NCBI GenBank assembly: GCA_903847975.1 | Contig: CAINFC010000036.1 | Coordinates: 20,410-84,409, forward strand | DNA length: 64,000 nucleotides | Direction of reading: 5' to 3' | DNA from: an uncultured Acidobacteriota bacterium | GTDB lineage: Bacteria > Acidobacteriota > UBA6911 > CAINFC01 | Part shown: piece by piece, positions 1 through 8,400 of the stretch | How the letters are laid out: every line of letters starts with the position of its first letter | Position numbering within the stretch: the stretch's first letter is position 1 | The notes under the pieces: model-generated | Told to the model about the DNA's origin: nothing | Databases searched by the model: none | The model's input: only the letters and a program-made list of their open reading frames with translations | Translations under genes and position numbers: made by a program

Positions 1-2
1 TG

Positions 3-1469
3 GCTCTGGCCGGCGTTCTGCTGGCGGGATTCTACCTGGGTGGATGGCCGGATCGCCTGCTGGGTTTCCTCGCACAACCCAGGCTGCACTCCCTGGCCGT
101 TCTGCCCATCGCCAACCTGTCCGGCGATGCCGAACAGGAATACTTTGCGGATGGGATGACCGAAGCGCTGATCACCTACCTGTCCAAAATCAGCGCCCTG
201 CGGGTCATTTCCCGAAGGTCCGTCATGCAGTTTAAAGGCACCCGGCAAACCCTGCCGGAGATCGCCCGCACGTTGAACGTGGAGGCCATCCTGGCGGGAT
301 CGGTGGTCCGCGAAGCGAGCCGCGTGCGGGTGACCGCCCAGCTGATCGAAGCGAAAACCGAGCGGCCCTTGTGGGCCGAAAGTTATGAGCATGAGCTGAC
401 CAGCATTCTGGCCCTGCAGAGCCAGATTGCCCGCTCGGTTGCCGGGATCATACGGGTTAAGCTCACGCCGGAGGAGGACGGCCATCTGGGCCGAACTCGC
501 ACTGTGAATCCTTCCACCTACGAAGCCTATCTGAAGGGGATGTCGCTGCTGAACAAGGGTACGCCGGCTGAAATCAAGAAGGGCCTGGGCTACTTTCATG
601 AAGCCGTAGAGAAGGATCCGGCCGATCCTCAGGCCTACGCCGGCCTGGCACTTGCCTATGTCGAGCTGGCCCACGGTGCGGAAGCAAGAGAAGACTCCCT
701 GGTACGAGCCAGGGCGGCAGCCATGACCGCGCTCCGCCTGGACAGCACCGTGGCCGAGGCCTTTGCCGCCAAAGCCATGGTGGAAGGGTATTTCAAGTGG
801 AATTGGGAGGAGGCTTTCCGGGACTTCGATCGCGCGCTCACGCTGAATCCCAGCCTTTCGATCGCCTATTATCATCGGGCCTGGTTTCATATCCTCTTCG
901 GAAGGTTGGACCAGGGGGAGGAGGATCAGAAGAGAGCCCTGGAATTGAATCCGCTCGACTACGTGCAGGTTTCTCATCTGGCCCTTCTTTACTCCTGGCA
1001 GCGGCGATGGGACGATGCGACAGTCGAAGCCCAGAAAGCGATCGAGATGGCTCCCCGGTTCCCCCTGGGCTATGCTTTCCTGGCCGAAATCTATCGGGGC
1101 AAGGGCATGCTGCCGGAGGCTTTGCAGACCGCGCAGCAGGCGGGAGAGCTTTCCCGTGCCTGGTACTGGGCGATCGGCCCCATATTTTCGGCCGCGGGCC
1201 GGAAAGAAGAAGCGCGCCAACTGCTCGATGAGTTGAACCGGCAGAAACCGTCGCCCTGGCTTGCTTTCTGGCAGGTTCATGCCTGTGCGGCCTCCGGGAA
1301 TATAGAGGATGCATTCCGCTGGCTCGCTTACCGTCCGCACCATGCCTGGCTCCCCTGGATCAGGGTCTGGCCGAACCTGGAGACCTTGCAACGGGATCCC
1401 CGTTTTTCCGCCGCTCTGCAGAAAATGAACCTGCCGCCCATCAAAGAACCGCCTTCCGGTGCACCATGA
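3..1469 (+). CDS. TolB-like (FlgO-type) and TPR protein, C-terminal part, cut by the window edge
   Basis: The reading frame is open from base 3, so the gene starts upstream of the window; 488 codons are visible. The first ~16 residues form a hydrophobic segment (ALAGVLLAGFYLGGW), probably a membrane anchor. A TolB/FlgO-like domain follows at about residues 28-160, opening with LAVLPIANLSGD and EYFADGMTEAL, which is very typical of the family. The remaining ~310 residues are TPR-like helical pairs (for example DPQAYAGLALAYVELA). In Acidobacteriota and relatives this domain pair usually forms the C-terminal half of a CadC-type winged-helix regulator or a Ser/Thr kinase, with the TPRs used for protein binding. 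The missing N-terminus would decide which one. Family assignment is firm, the precise role is not. Confidence 0.85.
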   Translation, partial: ALAGVLLAGFYLGGWPDRLLGFLAQPRLHSLAVLPIANLSGDAEQEYFADGMTEALITYLSKISALRVISRRSVMQFKGTRQTLPEIARTLNVEAILAGSVVREASRVRVTAQLIEAKTERPLWAESYEHELTSILALQSQIARSVAGIIRVKLTPEEDGHLGRTRTVNPSTYEAYLKGMSLLNKGTPAEIKKGLGYFHEAVEKDPADPQAYAGLALAYVELAHGAEAREDSLVRARAAAMTALRLDSTVAEAFAAKAMVEGYFKWNWEEAFRDFDRALTLNPSLSIAYYHRAWFHILFGRLDQGEEDQKRALELNPLDYVQVSHLALLYSWQRRWDDATVEAQKAIEMAPRFPLGYAFLAEIYRGKGMLPEALQTAQQAGELSRAWYWAIGPIFSAAGRKEEARQLLDELNRQKPSPWLAFWQVHACAASGNIEDAFRWLAYRPHHAWLPWIRVWPNLETLQRDPRFSAALQKMNLPPIKEPPSGAP

Positions 1470-1584
1470 GAACGCCGGAACCGGGAAGGGGCGCGGTGCA
1501 GGCAGATTCCCTTATACGGCGGGCACCCAGACGATGGCTGGATTTTTTTATGACAGTTCAGGCGGAATGCCCTTGGCTTTCTTC

Positions 1585-2217
1585 GCAATAAGTTTGAGGC
1601 TTTCTACCGGGCGATCACAGCGGATGGCCCGGCAAAAAGTTAAACACCTGTGGATCTCCGTTGGGAAAGCCCTGAAAGGGCTTCGTAACACAGCCCGCGG
1701 TTGGCGCGCTTCGCGCCTACCCCGGGTAAGGACACCGTTAGGCGTCAACCCTGAAAGGGTTGCGCAAAATCCAGCGATGGCAGGTGGTTGCGCAGCGCTT
1801 TCAGGGCTGGGTTATAAACAAATCCGCCTACCCGGGGTAGCGCCTATGCGGCGCAACCCCGGGCTGTGATCCGGAACCCCTATTGGGGTTCCAGACTTTC
1901 TACCGGGCGATCACAGCGGATGGCCCGGCAAAAAGTTACACACCTGTGGATCTCCGTTGGGAAAGCCCTGAAAGGGCTTCGTAACACAGCCCGGGGTTGG
2001 CGCGCTTCGCGCCTACCCCGGGTAAGGACACCGTTAGGCGTCAACCCTGAAAGGGTTGCGCAAAATCCGGCTATGGCAGGTGGTTGCGCAGCGCTTTCAG
2101 GGCTGGGTTATAAACAAATCCGCCTACCCGGGGTAGCGCCTATGCGGCGCAACCCCGTGCTGTGATCCGGAACCCCTATTGGGGTTCCAGACTTTCTACC
2201 GGGCCATCATTACAGAT
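1585..2217 (+). repeat. Tandem array of two 296-bp type-A hairpin repeats with boundary hairpins
   Basis: Two near-identical units lie head to tail at 1601-1896 and 1897-2192 (period exactly 296), and the first bases of a third begin at 2193. Each unit is a chain of short inverted repeats (AAAGCCCTGAAAGGGCTT, AACCCTGAAAGGGTT, GGAACCCCTATTGGGGTTCC and others). Each boundary is a larger imperfect hairpin with arms ACTTTCTACCGGGCGATC and GATGGCCCGGCAAAAAGT around the loop ACAGCG; the third boundary has the loop ATTACA. Related units occur at 32611-32930 and, inverted, at 40328-40652. The reading frames inside (peptides such as GLGYKQIRLPG) are by-products of the repeat, not genes. The gene-free stretch 1470-2348 holds nothing else that I can support. 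Confidence 0.9.
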
Positions 2218-2348
2218 TTTCGCGAACTTATCGAAGCGGTCTTCAACCCACCCGGAAATCGGTGAGGCTTTGGGGGCTGTAAGGGAAGATAGGTGCCTGC
2301 GATTCGTTCCGCCCCATACGATCCAAATGGAGGATTCCCTGGAAGGGC

Positions 2349-2579
2349 TTAACGGCAAATAAGCGGGAGGTAATTCTGGTGGAGTGGCATATCGGTCAAC
2401 AGACCGCTGGCACCCAGTATGGCCGCTTTTTGATTAAGGGTTATTGCCGCGCTTTCACGGAAAAAAGTGCGGGCAAGATTGGCGGAGGCGACAGGCGGCC
2501 GGGGCCATAGCGCCATACCCAGGCACACGAGCAGAACTAAACTGACAAGGGTGCAACGAGAGGCCAGGACAGTTTTCAT
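2349..2579 (-). CDS. Small secreted protein with YLPLICR C-terminus
   Basis: This encodes 76 residues. A signal peptide (MKTVLASRC, hydrophobic VSLVLLVCLGMALW, likely cut after VASA) leaves a mature peptide of only ~43 residues with no recognisable domain. It ends in N-Y-L-P-L-I-C-R at the stop codon, the same kind of ending seen on larger secreted proteins in this window. Its ATG overlaps the stop of the upstream gene (ATGA at 2576-2579), so the two are probably translated together. The function is unknown. A bare signal peptide plus short linker plus tag could also be the relic of a larger protein that lost its middle. Confidence 0.6.
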   Translation of the reverse strand: MKTVLASRCTLVSLVLLVCLGMALWPRPPVASANLARTFFRESAAITLNQKAAILGASGLLTDMPLHQNYLPLICR

Positions 2580-3037
2580 GGCAGCGTTGTCAGCCAGGTG
2601 ATCTGGCGGCAGTCAGAGACATTGCAGTTGACCGGGTTACTGGCCGAGTCGCTGTAAAACCGGATACTGATCTGTTTGTTCAAAGCATAGGCTGTATTGA
2701 GCAGCACCAGAAAACGATTGGCGGTGGCAGCATGCAGGCTATCGGTGGGGAAAGCGAAATAATAGACGTAGTTCGCGCCAACTGTCGTGCTGTTCGTGCA
2801 ACGGACGTGGATACGGTCTTCGAACACACTCACATCGCCGATCGTGCAGGTTGTAGATGCGAAGGAGGCACTGGAATCAGAGCCGGAAGCGAGTGCCCGA
2901 CTGGAAACACCTGTCGGTTTGTTAGCCTCAGCGCTCCGCGCCCCGGCTTGCGGGAAAACAGTTGCCAGCAGCACTCCGGCAACGCACAAGAGAAGCAGAG
3001 CTATAATATGGACCTGGAAAGGACAATTTCGGAACAT
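2576..3037 (-). CDS. Secreted hypothetical protein
   Basis: This encodes 153 residues from the ATG at 3037. An upstream in-frame GTG at 3073 is possible, but the ATG gives a clean signal peptide (MFRNCPFQVHIIALLLLCVAG). The mature part has two close Cys pairs (TTCTIGDVSVFEDRIHVRC and NCNVSDC), likely disulfides, and a strand-rich pattern. No family is recognised. It shares an ATGA overlap with the next small gene. A good -35/-10 promoter lies 56-84 bases upstream of the start, and the large secreted protein at 3230 is transcribed away from the same intergenic region. Confidence 0.7.
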   Translation of the reverse strand: MFRNCPFQVHIIALLLLCVAGVLLATVFPQAGARSAEANKPTGVSSRALASGSDSSASFASTTCTIGDVSVFEDRIHVRCTNSTTVGANYVYYFAFPTDSLHAATANRFLVLLNTAYALNKQISIRFYSDSASNPVNCNVSDCRQITWLTTLP

Positions 3038-3092
3038 GATTTTCCCCACAAAGAAAGGCAACCCGTTTCCCACATCTACTTATTGCCTGAAA

Positions 3093-3121
3093 AGTATACG
3101 ACTCCGCGAAAGCAAAATCAA
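3093..3121 (-). promoter_or_regulatory. Sigma-70-type promoter of the secreted-protein pair
   Basis: On the minus strand TTGATT (3116-3121) is followed after 17 bases by TATACT (3093-3098). Spacing is ideal and the -10 matches at five of six positions. It would give a leader of about 50 nt before the ATG at 3037. Confidence 0.6.
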
Positions 3122-3229
3122 GTGCAGCGCCTGACGAAAATACTTTTCCCTTGACGCCCGTGATTACTTCGCGTACCTTCTTTCTCTGAGGTGGCTCTCC
3201 TCGTGAATGAACTGTTCCTTGAAAAAATC

Positions 3230-6200
3230 ATGAAACCCTGTCGGACCTGGAAGAAAATCGTGCTGGCCCGGATGGCCTGGCTTGTGGTCCCTCTTCTGGC
3301 CCTTGGGTCGGTGACGTTGGACGGCAGGCTGCGCACCGCCGGCCGGCGCTCTGGCGTAACGTCCGAGCGCGGGCCGGCGCGGTCGGGCGAGGCTCCGCCG
3401 ACCCGCACCGCGCTGCGCGATCTGGATGTCGCGCTTCAGTACCGGATCTCCGCGGAGCACGGACGAGACATCCCTGCGTTTCACTTTCGGCAAAGAGCAG
3501 GAGAATACACGGCGGACCGGTTCGCCCCCGGGTTGACGGCTGCCGTGGGTGCCGGCGAAACGACGTTTCGTGCCGGGTCTTCGCATTGGTCCCTCCACCT
3601 GGCAGGTATTAACAATGCCCGGGCGGGCATTGCCTTCCGCCGCCGGGAAGCGTTCGCTCGAGCCGAGGTGGCGGGCAATCGCCTGGAGCTGGGGGACGGG
3701 ATGATCACCGAGTGGTACGTCAACGGACCCGGTGGGTTCCAGCAGGGCTGGACGATTGCGGAGCGGATGGGAGGGGTTCGGGGGGAACTCCGACTGGCTC
3801 TGAATTTCGCGGGAAATCTCACCCCGCGCGTGGTGGACGAGGGGCGCGGCCTCGCGCTGCGCAACCGGACCGGCAGAGAAGCCTTCTCCCTTCGAGGGCT
3901 TTTGGCCTACGACGCCGGTGGCAAGGAGCTACCCGTTCGATTCGAGTACGGGCGCTCTCTGGCGATTCGCCTCGACGACCGGGATGCGCAATACCCGATC
4001 GTCATCGATCCCTGGGCCCAGGTCGCGGAGCTTTCCGCGTCGGACAAGGCGGCAGACGACTACCTCTCCCGGGCGGTGGCGGTGAGTGCCGACGGGTCGA
4101 CCGTGGTGGCCGGTGCCGGCTACGAAGATCCCGAGGGCGTCACCAATGCGGGCTCCCTATACGTATTTGTCAGGAACGGAAGCTGGGCGACCGGGACCCA
4201 GACCGCCAAGCTCTTCCGGACGGGGAAAGCCACGAACGATAGCCTGCCCAACTCGGTGGCCGTTAGCGCCGACGGTGCGACCATCGTGGCGGGGGGGGCT
4301 TCCATTGACGGTGGGACGACCGATGCGGGGGCGTTGGTGGTCTTCGAAAGACTGACCGGCTGGACCGATGGTTCGGGGAACCAGACGGCGCTGCTGACGG
4401 CCTCGGATCCCAAATTCGGCGGCTATCTCGGCTGGTCGGTGGCCATTTCCTCGGATGGCTCGACGATTGTGGGAGGGGCCAGCCATGCCAATGGCGATGC
4501 AGCCGACTCGGGTGCCCTGTACGTCTACCTCAAAGGCACAGGATGGTCCTCCAGGACGCAGGACTACAAGCTCACGGCATCCGGCGGTTTGGTCAACGAC
4601 TACCTGGGCACATCGGTGGGGATGGATCCGGAAGGAGCGACGATTGCGGGCGGGGCCTATGTTGCCGAGGGGGCTTCGGGCCTCGTCAACTCCGGCGCCG
4701 TGTACGTGTACGAGAAGGGAACTGCCTGGGCCAACGGCTCTGCCAGCCAGACGGCGAAGCTCTCGCACTCCGATGCGGCCATCGAGGACTGGTTCAGCAA
4801 CGATCAGCCGGGATCCATCGGAGTCTCGAGCGGCGGCGCCACGATCGTGGTGGCTGCCTACAAAAAGAACGCGGTTTACGTATTCGAAAAAGGAGACGGC
4901 TGGACCAGCCGAACCGAAAGCTACAAGCTGACTTCCACCGACGGGGCCGCACTCCAGGCCTCGGCCATCCGCGCCGACGGAAACAGGATCGCGGCGGGCG
5001 CCCCCTCGAGCGCCGCTCTCTACATTTTCGACAAGGGAACCGGCTGGGCCAATGGCTCGAGCAAGCAGACCCAGAAGCTCGCCGGCACCGGATCGATGGG
5101 TTACAACGTGGGGGTCGCCTCCGGCGAGGATACGGCCGTTTCCGGGGCCTGGCTGGCCACCGTCGGCGGTGTCACCAATGCCGGTGCCGCCGAGGTGTTT
5201 CAGCTCCTGTCCGCGCCGGGCACGCAAGCCACCAACGTGACCTTCAGCAATGTCGGCCAGACGCAAATGCAGATCGACTGGGCCAACGGAAGCGGAGCCA
5301 AACGCGCCGTATTTGTAAAGCAGACGACCACAGGCTCGGCAAGTCCGGTCGACAGCACGACCTACGCCTGCGATGCGAGATTCACGATGGGGGCCCAGGC
5401 CGGGACGGGGTGGTATTGCGTCTACAACGGCACGGGCACCACGGTCACCGTGACCTGGCTCAATGCCAACACCACGTACCGAACGATGGTAACCGAGTAC
5501 AACGGCATCGCCGCCAACGAGCTGTACAACACCAGCACGGCGACCAACAACCCGAACAATCAAACCACGCTTCCCATCGTGAGCAAGCCCACCGTGACGA
5601 CCGAAGCGGCGACGGGCCTCCTGGCGACCAGCGCCACGGGCAACGGCACCATCACGGCCACCGGTGGCGCCAACGCGACTAACCGCGGGGTCATTTGGTG
5701 TCCGTACCCCTGCTCCAGCCTGACAATCGGCGGAACCAACGTGACCAATGTCAGCGAGATCGGCGATTTCGGGACGGGCTCCTTCACGGCCAGCCTGATT
5801 TCGCTGTCGGCCAATGTTCGCTATGTCGCCCAGGCCCATGCCACCAACTCCGCGGGAACGAACTACGGTTCGCAGGTCGAGTTCTGGACCGCCGCCCAGG
5901 TGCCTGCGGCCCCGACCGTGGGCGGCGCGACCGCCAGCACGTTGAACGTGGCGGTCAATGCCAACGGCAACCCCACCAGCACGGTGTTTTGCATCCACGA
6001 AACCGGCACCGGCAATTACGTTCAGTCCGGTGGCACGCTGGGCGGTTCGTGTGTCTGGCAAACGGCGGCCATTTGGGGCAACAAGACCGTCACGGGCCTG
6101 ACGCTCGGCACCCCCTATACGTTTGAAGTCAAGGCCCGAAACGGGGCGAGCGTCGAGACCGCTTACGGGGTGAGCGCCTCGGGCACGCCGATCGTACCGC

Positions 6201-7456
6201 CAGGGGTCACCACCGAGGCGGCAGCGTCCATCACCCCCACGAGCGCTGTCGGCAACGGCACCATCACCTCCACCGGCGGCGCAAACGCAACCGCCCGCGG
6301 TCTGGTCTATTACGCCTACACCGACACGGACAAAGTCATCGGCAACGCCGGGGTCACCAGCGTCTCCGAGAGCGGCAGTTTCGGCACGGGTGCTTTCACC
6401 GTGTCGCTGACCCCCCTCGGGGTGAACACGCAGTACAATGCCCGCGCCTGGGCCACTTCACCCGCCGGTACGGGCTACGGTTCCCGGGTGGCCTTCTGGA
6501 CCCTGGCCAACGCGCCGGCGGCTCCGACGGTCGATCACGCCACGACGACGACGCTGGATGTGGCGGTCAACGTCAACAGCAACCCGTCCGGTACGGAGTT
6601 CTGCATCCAGGAGACCGGCACCGGCAAGTATGTCCAGGCGGATGGGACCCTGGGAGCGGCGGCCGTCTGGCAGAGTGCCGCCGCCTGGGGGACGAAAACC
6701 GTGACCGGTCTGACGGCGGGGACGACCTATACCTTCCAGGTCAAGGCACGCAATGGCGGTTCAACGGAGACCGCCTACGGTCCGACGGCTTCAGGTATAA
6801 CGAATGCCGCACCCACCGTGACGACCCAGGCGGCCGGCAGCATCACCGCCACTGCGGCCACCGGCAACGGCACCATCAGTGCCACGAACGGCGACCATGC
6901 CACCGGACGCGGAGTGATTTATTATGCCTACACCGACACGGACAAAGTCATCGGCGACGCCGGGGTCACCAGCGTTTCCGAGAGCGGCAGCTTCGGCACA
7001 GGTGCTTTCACCGCGTCCCTGACCCCTCTGGGGGTGAACACGCAGTACAATGCCCGCGCCTGGGCCACTTCACCCGGCGGTACGGGTTACGGTTCGCGGG
7101 TGGCGTTCTGGACCCTGGCCAACGTGCCGGCGGCGCCGACGGTCGATACCACGACAGCGATGATGTTCGAAGTGGTGGTCCATGTCGAAGTCAACGGTAA
7201 TCCGGCGGGTACGGAGTTCTGCATCCAGGAGACCGGCACCGGTCATTATGTCCAGGCGGACGGGACCCTGGGAGCGGCGGCCGTCTGGCAGATCGCAGCC
7301 GTCTGGGGGGCGAAAACCCTGACCGGCCTGACGAGGGGGAGGACCTATACGTTCCAGGTGAAGGCCCGCAATGGCGAATACACAGAAACGGCTTTCGGTC
7401 CTCCGGCAACCAAAACCCTTCCTTTTCAGCTGATACTGATGCCGATCTATAAATAA
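3230..7456 (+). CDS. Large secreted FG-GAP/beta-propeller and fibronectin-type repeat protein
   Basis: This encodes 1408 residues from the ATG at 3230; a GTG at 3191 is in frame, but the ATG begins a proper signal peptide (MKPCRTWKK then WLVVPLLALGSV). Residues ~45-260 are a beta-rich N-terminal domain of the kind that precedes FG-GAP proteins and ends in QYPIVIDPW. Residues ~260-690 hold about seven FG-GAP-like units, each with a VSADGSTVVAGA-type strand and an LYVFEKGTGW-type strand, suggesting an integrin-alpha-like propeller. Residues ~700-1400 are tandem Fn3-like modules (TYTFQVKARNG). It ends in ILMPIYK, a weak version of the C-terminal motif shared by other secreted proteins here. It is probably an extracellular adhesion or scaffold protein. 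No catalytic residues are seen. Confidence 0.85.
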   Translation: MKPCRTWKKIVLARMAWLVVPLLALGSVTLDGRLRTAGRRSGVTSERGPARSGEAPPTRTALRDLDVALQYRISAEHGRDIPAFHFRQRAGEYTADRFAPGLTAAVGAGETTFRAGSSHWSLHLAGINNARAGIAFRRREAFARAEVAGNRLELGDGMITEWYVNGPGGFQQGWTIAERMGGVRGELRLALNFAGNLTPRVVDEGRGLALRNRTGREAFSLRGLLAYDAGGKELPVRFEYGRSLAIRLDDRDAQYPIVIDPWAQVAELSASDKAADDYLSRAVAVSADGSTVVAGAGYEDPEGVTNAGSLYVFVRNGSWATGTQTAKLFRTGKATNDSLPNSVAVSADGATIVAGGASIDGGTTDAGALVVFERLTGWTDGSGNQTALLTASDPKFGGYLGWSVAISSDGSTIVGGASHANGDAADSGALYVYLKGTGWSSRTQDYKLTASGGLVNDYLGTSVGMDPEGATIAGGAYVAEGASGLVNSGAVYVYEKGTAWANGSASQTAKLSHSDAAIEDWFSNDQPGSIGVSSGGATIVVAAYKKNAVYVFEKGDGWTSRTESYKLTSTDGAALQASAIRADGNRIAAGAPSSAALYIFDKGTGWANGSSKQTQKLAGTGSMGYNVGVASGEDTAVSGAWLATVGGVTNAGAAEVFQLLSAPGTQATNVTFSNVGQTQMQIDWANGSGAKRAVFVKQTTTGSASPVDSTTYACDARFTMGAQAGTGWYCVYNGTGTTVTVTWLNANTTYRTMVTEYNGIAANELYNTSTATNNPNNQTTLPIVSKPTVTTEAATGLLATSATGNGTITATGGANATNRGVIWCPYPCSSLTIGGTNVTNVSEIGDFGTGSFTASLISLSANVRYVAQAHATNSAGTNYGSQVEFWTAAQVPAAPTVGGATASTLNVAVNANGNPTSTVFCIHETGTGNYVQSGGTLGGSCVWQTAAIWGNKTVTGLTLGTPYTFEVKARNGASVETAYGVSASGTPIVPPGVTTEAAASITPTSAVGNGTITSTGGANATARGLVYYAYTDTDKVIGNAGVTSVSESGSFGTGAFTVSLTPLGVNTQYNARAWATSPAGTGYGSRVAFWTLANAPAAPTVDHATTTTLDVAVNVNSNPSGTEFCIQETGTGKYVQADGTLGAAAVWQSAAAWGTKTVTGLTAGTTYTFQVKARNGGSTETAYGPTASGITNAAPTVTTQAAGSITATAATGNGTISATNGDHATGRGVIYYAYTDTDKVIGDAGVTSVSESGSFGTGAFTASLTPLGVNTQYNARAWATSPGGTGYGSRVAFWTLANVPAAPTVDTTTAMMFEVVVHVEVNGNPAGTEFCIQETGTGHYVQADGTLGAAAVWQIAAVWGAKTLTGLTRGRTYTFQVKARNGEYTETAFGPPATKTLPFQLILMPIYK
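6190..7413 (+). repeat. In-gene 612-bp tandem repeat (Fn3 module pair)
   Basis: The stretch starting TACGCCTACACCGACACGG at 6311 recurs at 6923, a 612-bp (204-codon) offset, with near identity over most of the unit. An older, more diverged unit precedes it (~5590-6189). The low divergence shows recent in-frame duplication of a two-module Fn3 block. Confidence 0.8.
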
Positions 7457-7708
7457 GCCCCGTCAGCAAAAGGTTCAGGTCAGAGGGGCTTGTGCCATGG
7501 AACGGTGAGCGACGGGCCTCCGGATTGTTTGTCGAAATAATGACTGCCTCCCGCATTCCCTTTCTCCGGCGTGGGAAGTCCGGGAGACCGGGGGGATACT
7601 CCTTGATACCTGTGTCCTGAACTCGGTTGCCCTCCGGCCACAGGGCAGGTCAGCTGGAGAGCAGGCCTGCAAAGCTCACCGGGAAAGCTTTTCGTGAGAC
7701 GGGGAATT

Positions 7709-8350
7709 ATGTCAAAATACCTGTCTCTGATTTCCAGGCAAGAGCATAGGATACGTTACCTCTTGTTTTGTTCGTTGATTCCATCCGAGTATCTGGCTTC
7801 GCTCGGCTGCTGTCCGGAGCGGATCACTCCCAACGGCTGGCCGGGCCTGGACATCGGTCTTTTTTCGTGCCGAACTGTTGCATGCCCTGGGCATATTGCC
7901 CTCGAGCCTGGAAATCCTCTCCGGGATCCTGTCGACGGTCGGTCTCTCCGGCGAGTTCCTGGAGGACGCCGCCTCTAACGGCGTGCCCCCGGGCATCTGC
8001 TTCTTTCACCAGCTGTTCATCGGGCTGGCCGGCAGCGGATATTTCGCGCCGCCGAAACTGGTGGCCGCCAGCTCCCTGCTCTGCGATGGAAACCTGGAGT
8101 CGTTTTCCCGGGCCGCCCGGGAAGCCGGGGTCGAGTTCTTCTACCTCGATGTCCCCTACCGCGAGGATCGTGATGCGGTGGCCTATTGGAGGGAACAGTT
8201 CGTCGACCTGGCCGCTGGTCTTCTCCGGAAGATGCCCGCCGGCAAGGATCATCCTCGCGGCTGTTCTTCCCGAAAGCTGTCTTCCCACGCCGGGAGGCTC
8301 CTGTGGATGCATATCGTTCCCAGTACGATACCATGCTCCGGGACATGCCG
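7709..8350 (+). pseudogene. Decayed 2-hydroxyacyl-CoA dehydratase (HgdB/FldB-type) gene
   Basis: Frame 2 from the ATG at 7709 reads like the start of a D-component of 2-hydroxyglutaryl-CoA dehydratase (LFCSLIPSEYLASLGCCPER). At the six-T run 7860-7865 the homology moves to frame 3 (FFRAELLHALGILPSS, then FAPPKLVAASSLLCDGN and EFFYLDVPYRED) and continues to about 8250. The conserved pattern of the family, including the Cys that helps bind the radical [4Fe-4S] cluster (LLCDGN), is still visible. Only about 210 residues remain of the usual ~330-420, and the C-terminal part is missing or scrambled. One base error in the T run could explain the frameshift but not the shortness. No activator ATPase or partner subunit is nearby, so it is most likely a relic. 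Confidence 0.65.
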
Positions 8351-8400
8351 GATGACGAAAGGAGGGCCAGGATCGGCTGCGAAGAATATGCCGCACCCTA

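Noticed and set aside
1585..2217. CRISPR array
   Set aside because: The repeats are 296 bp, self-complementary and without unique spacers; no cas genes are present.
1459..2362. Short open frames within the 296-bp repeats (NPGL- and RLPGVAP-type peptides)
   Set aside because: They recur wherever the palindromic element occurs, including on the other strand at 40273-40790, and are products of its palindromes.
4157..6061. A 634-codon minus-strand frame inside the FG-GAP/Fn3 gene
   Set aside because: Shadow of the repeat gene; low-complexity and without a signal or domain.
7475..7672. A small gene between the FG-GAP gene and the dehydratase relic
   Set aside because: No binding site, no plausible protein composition; the gap appears to be spacer.
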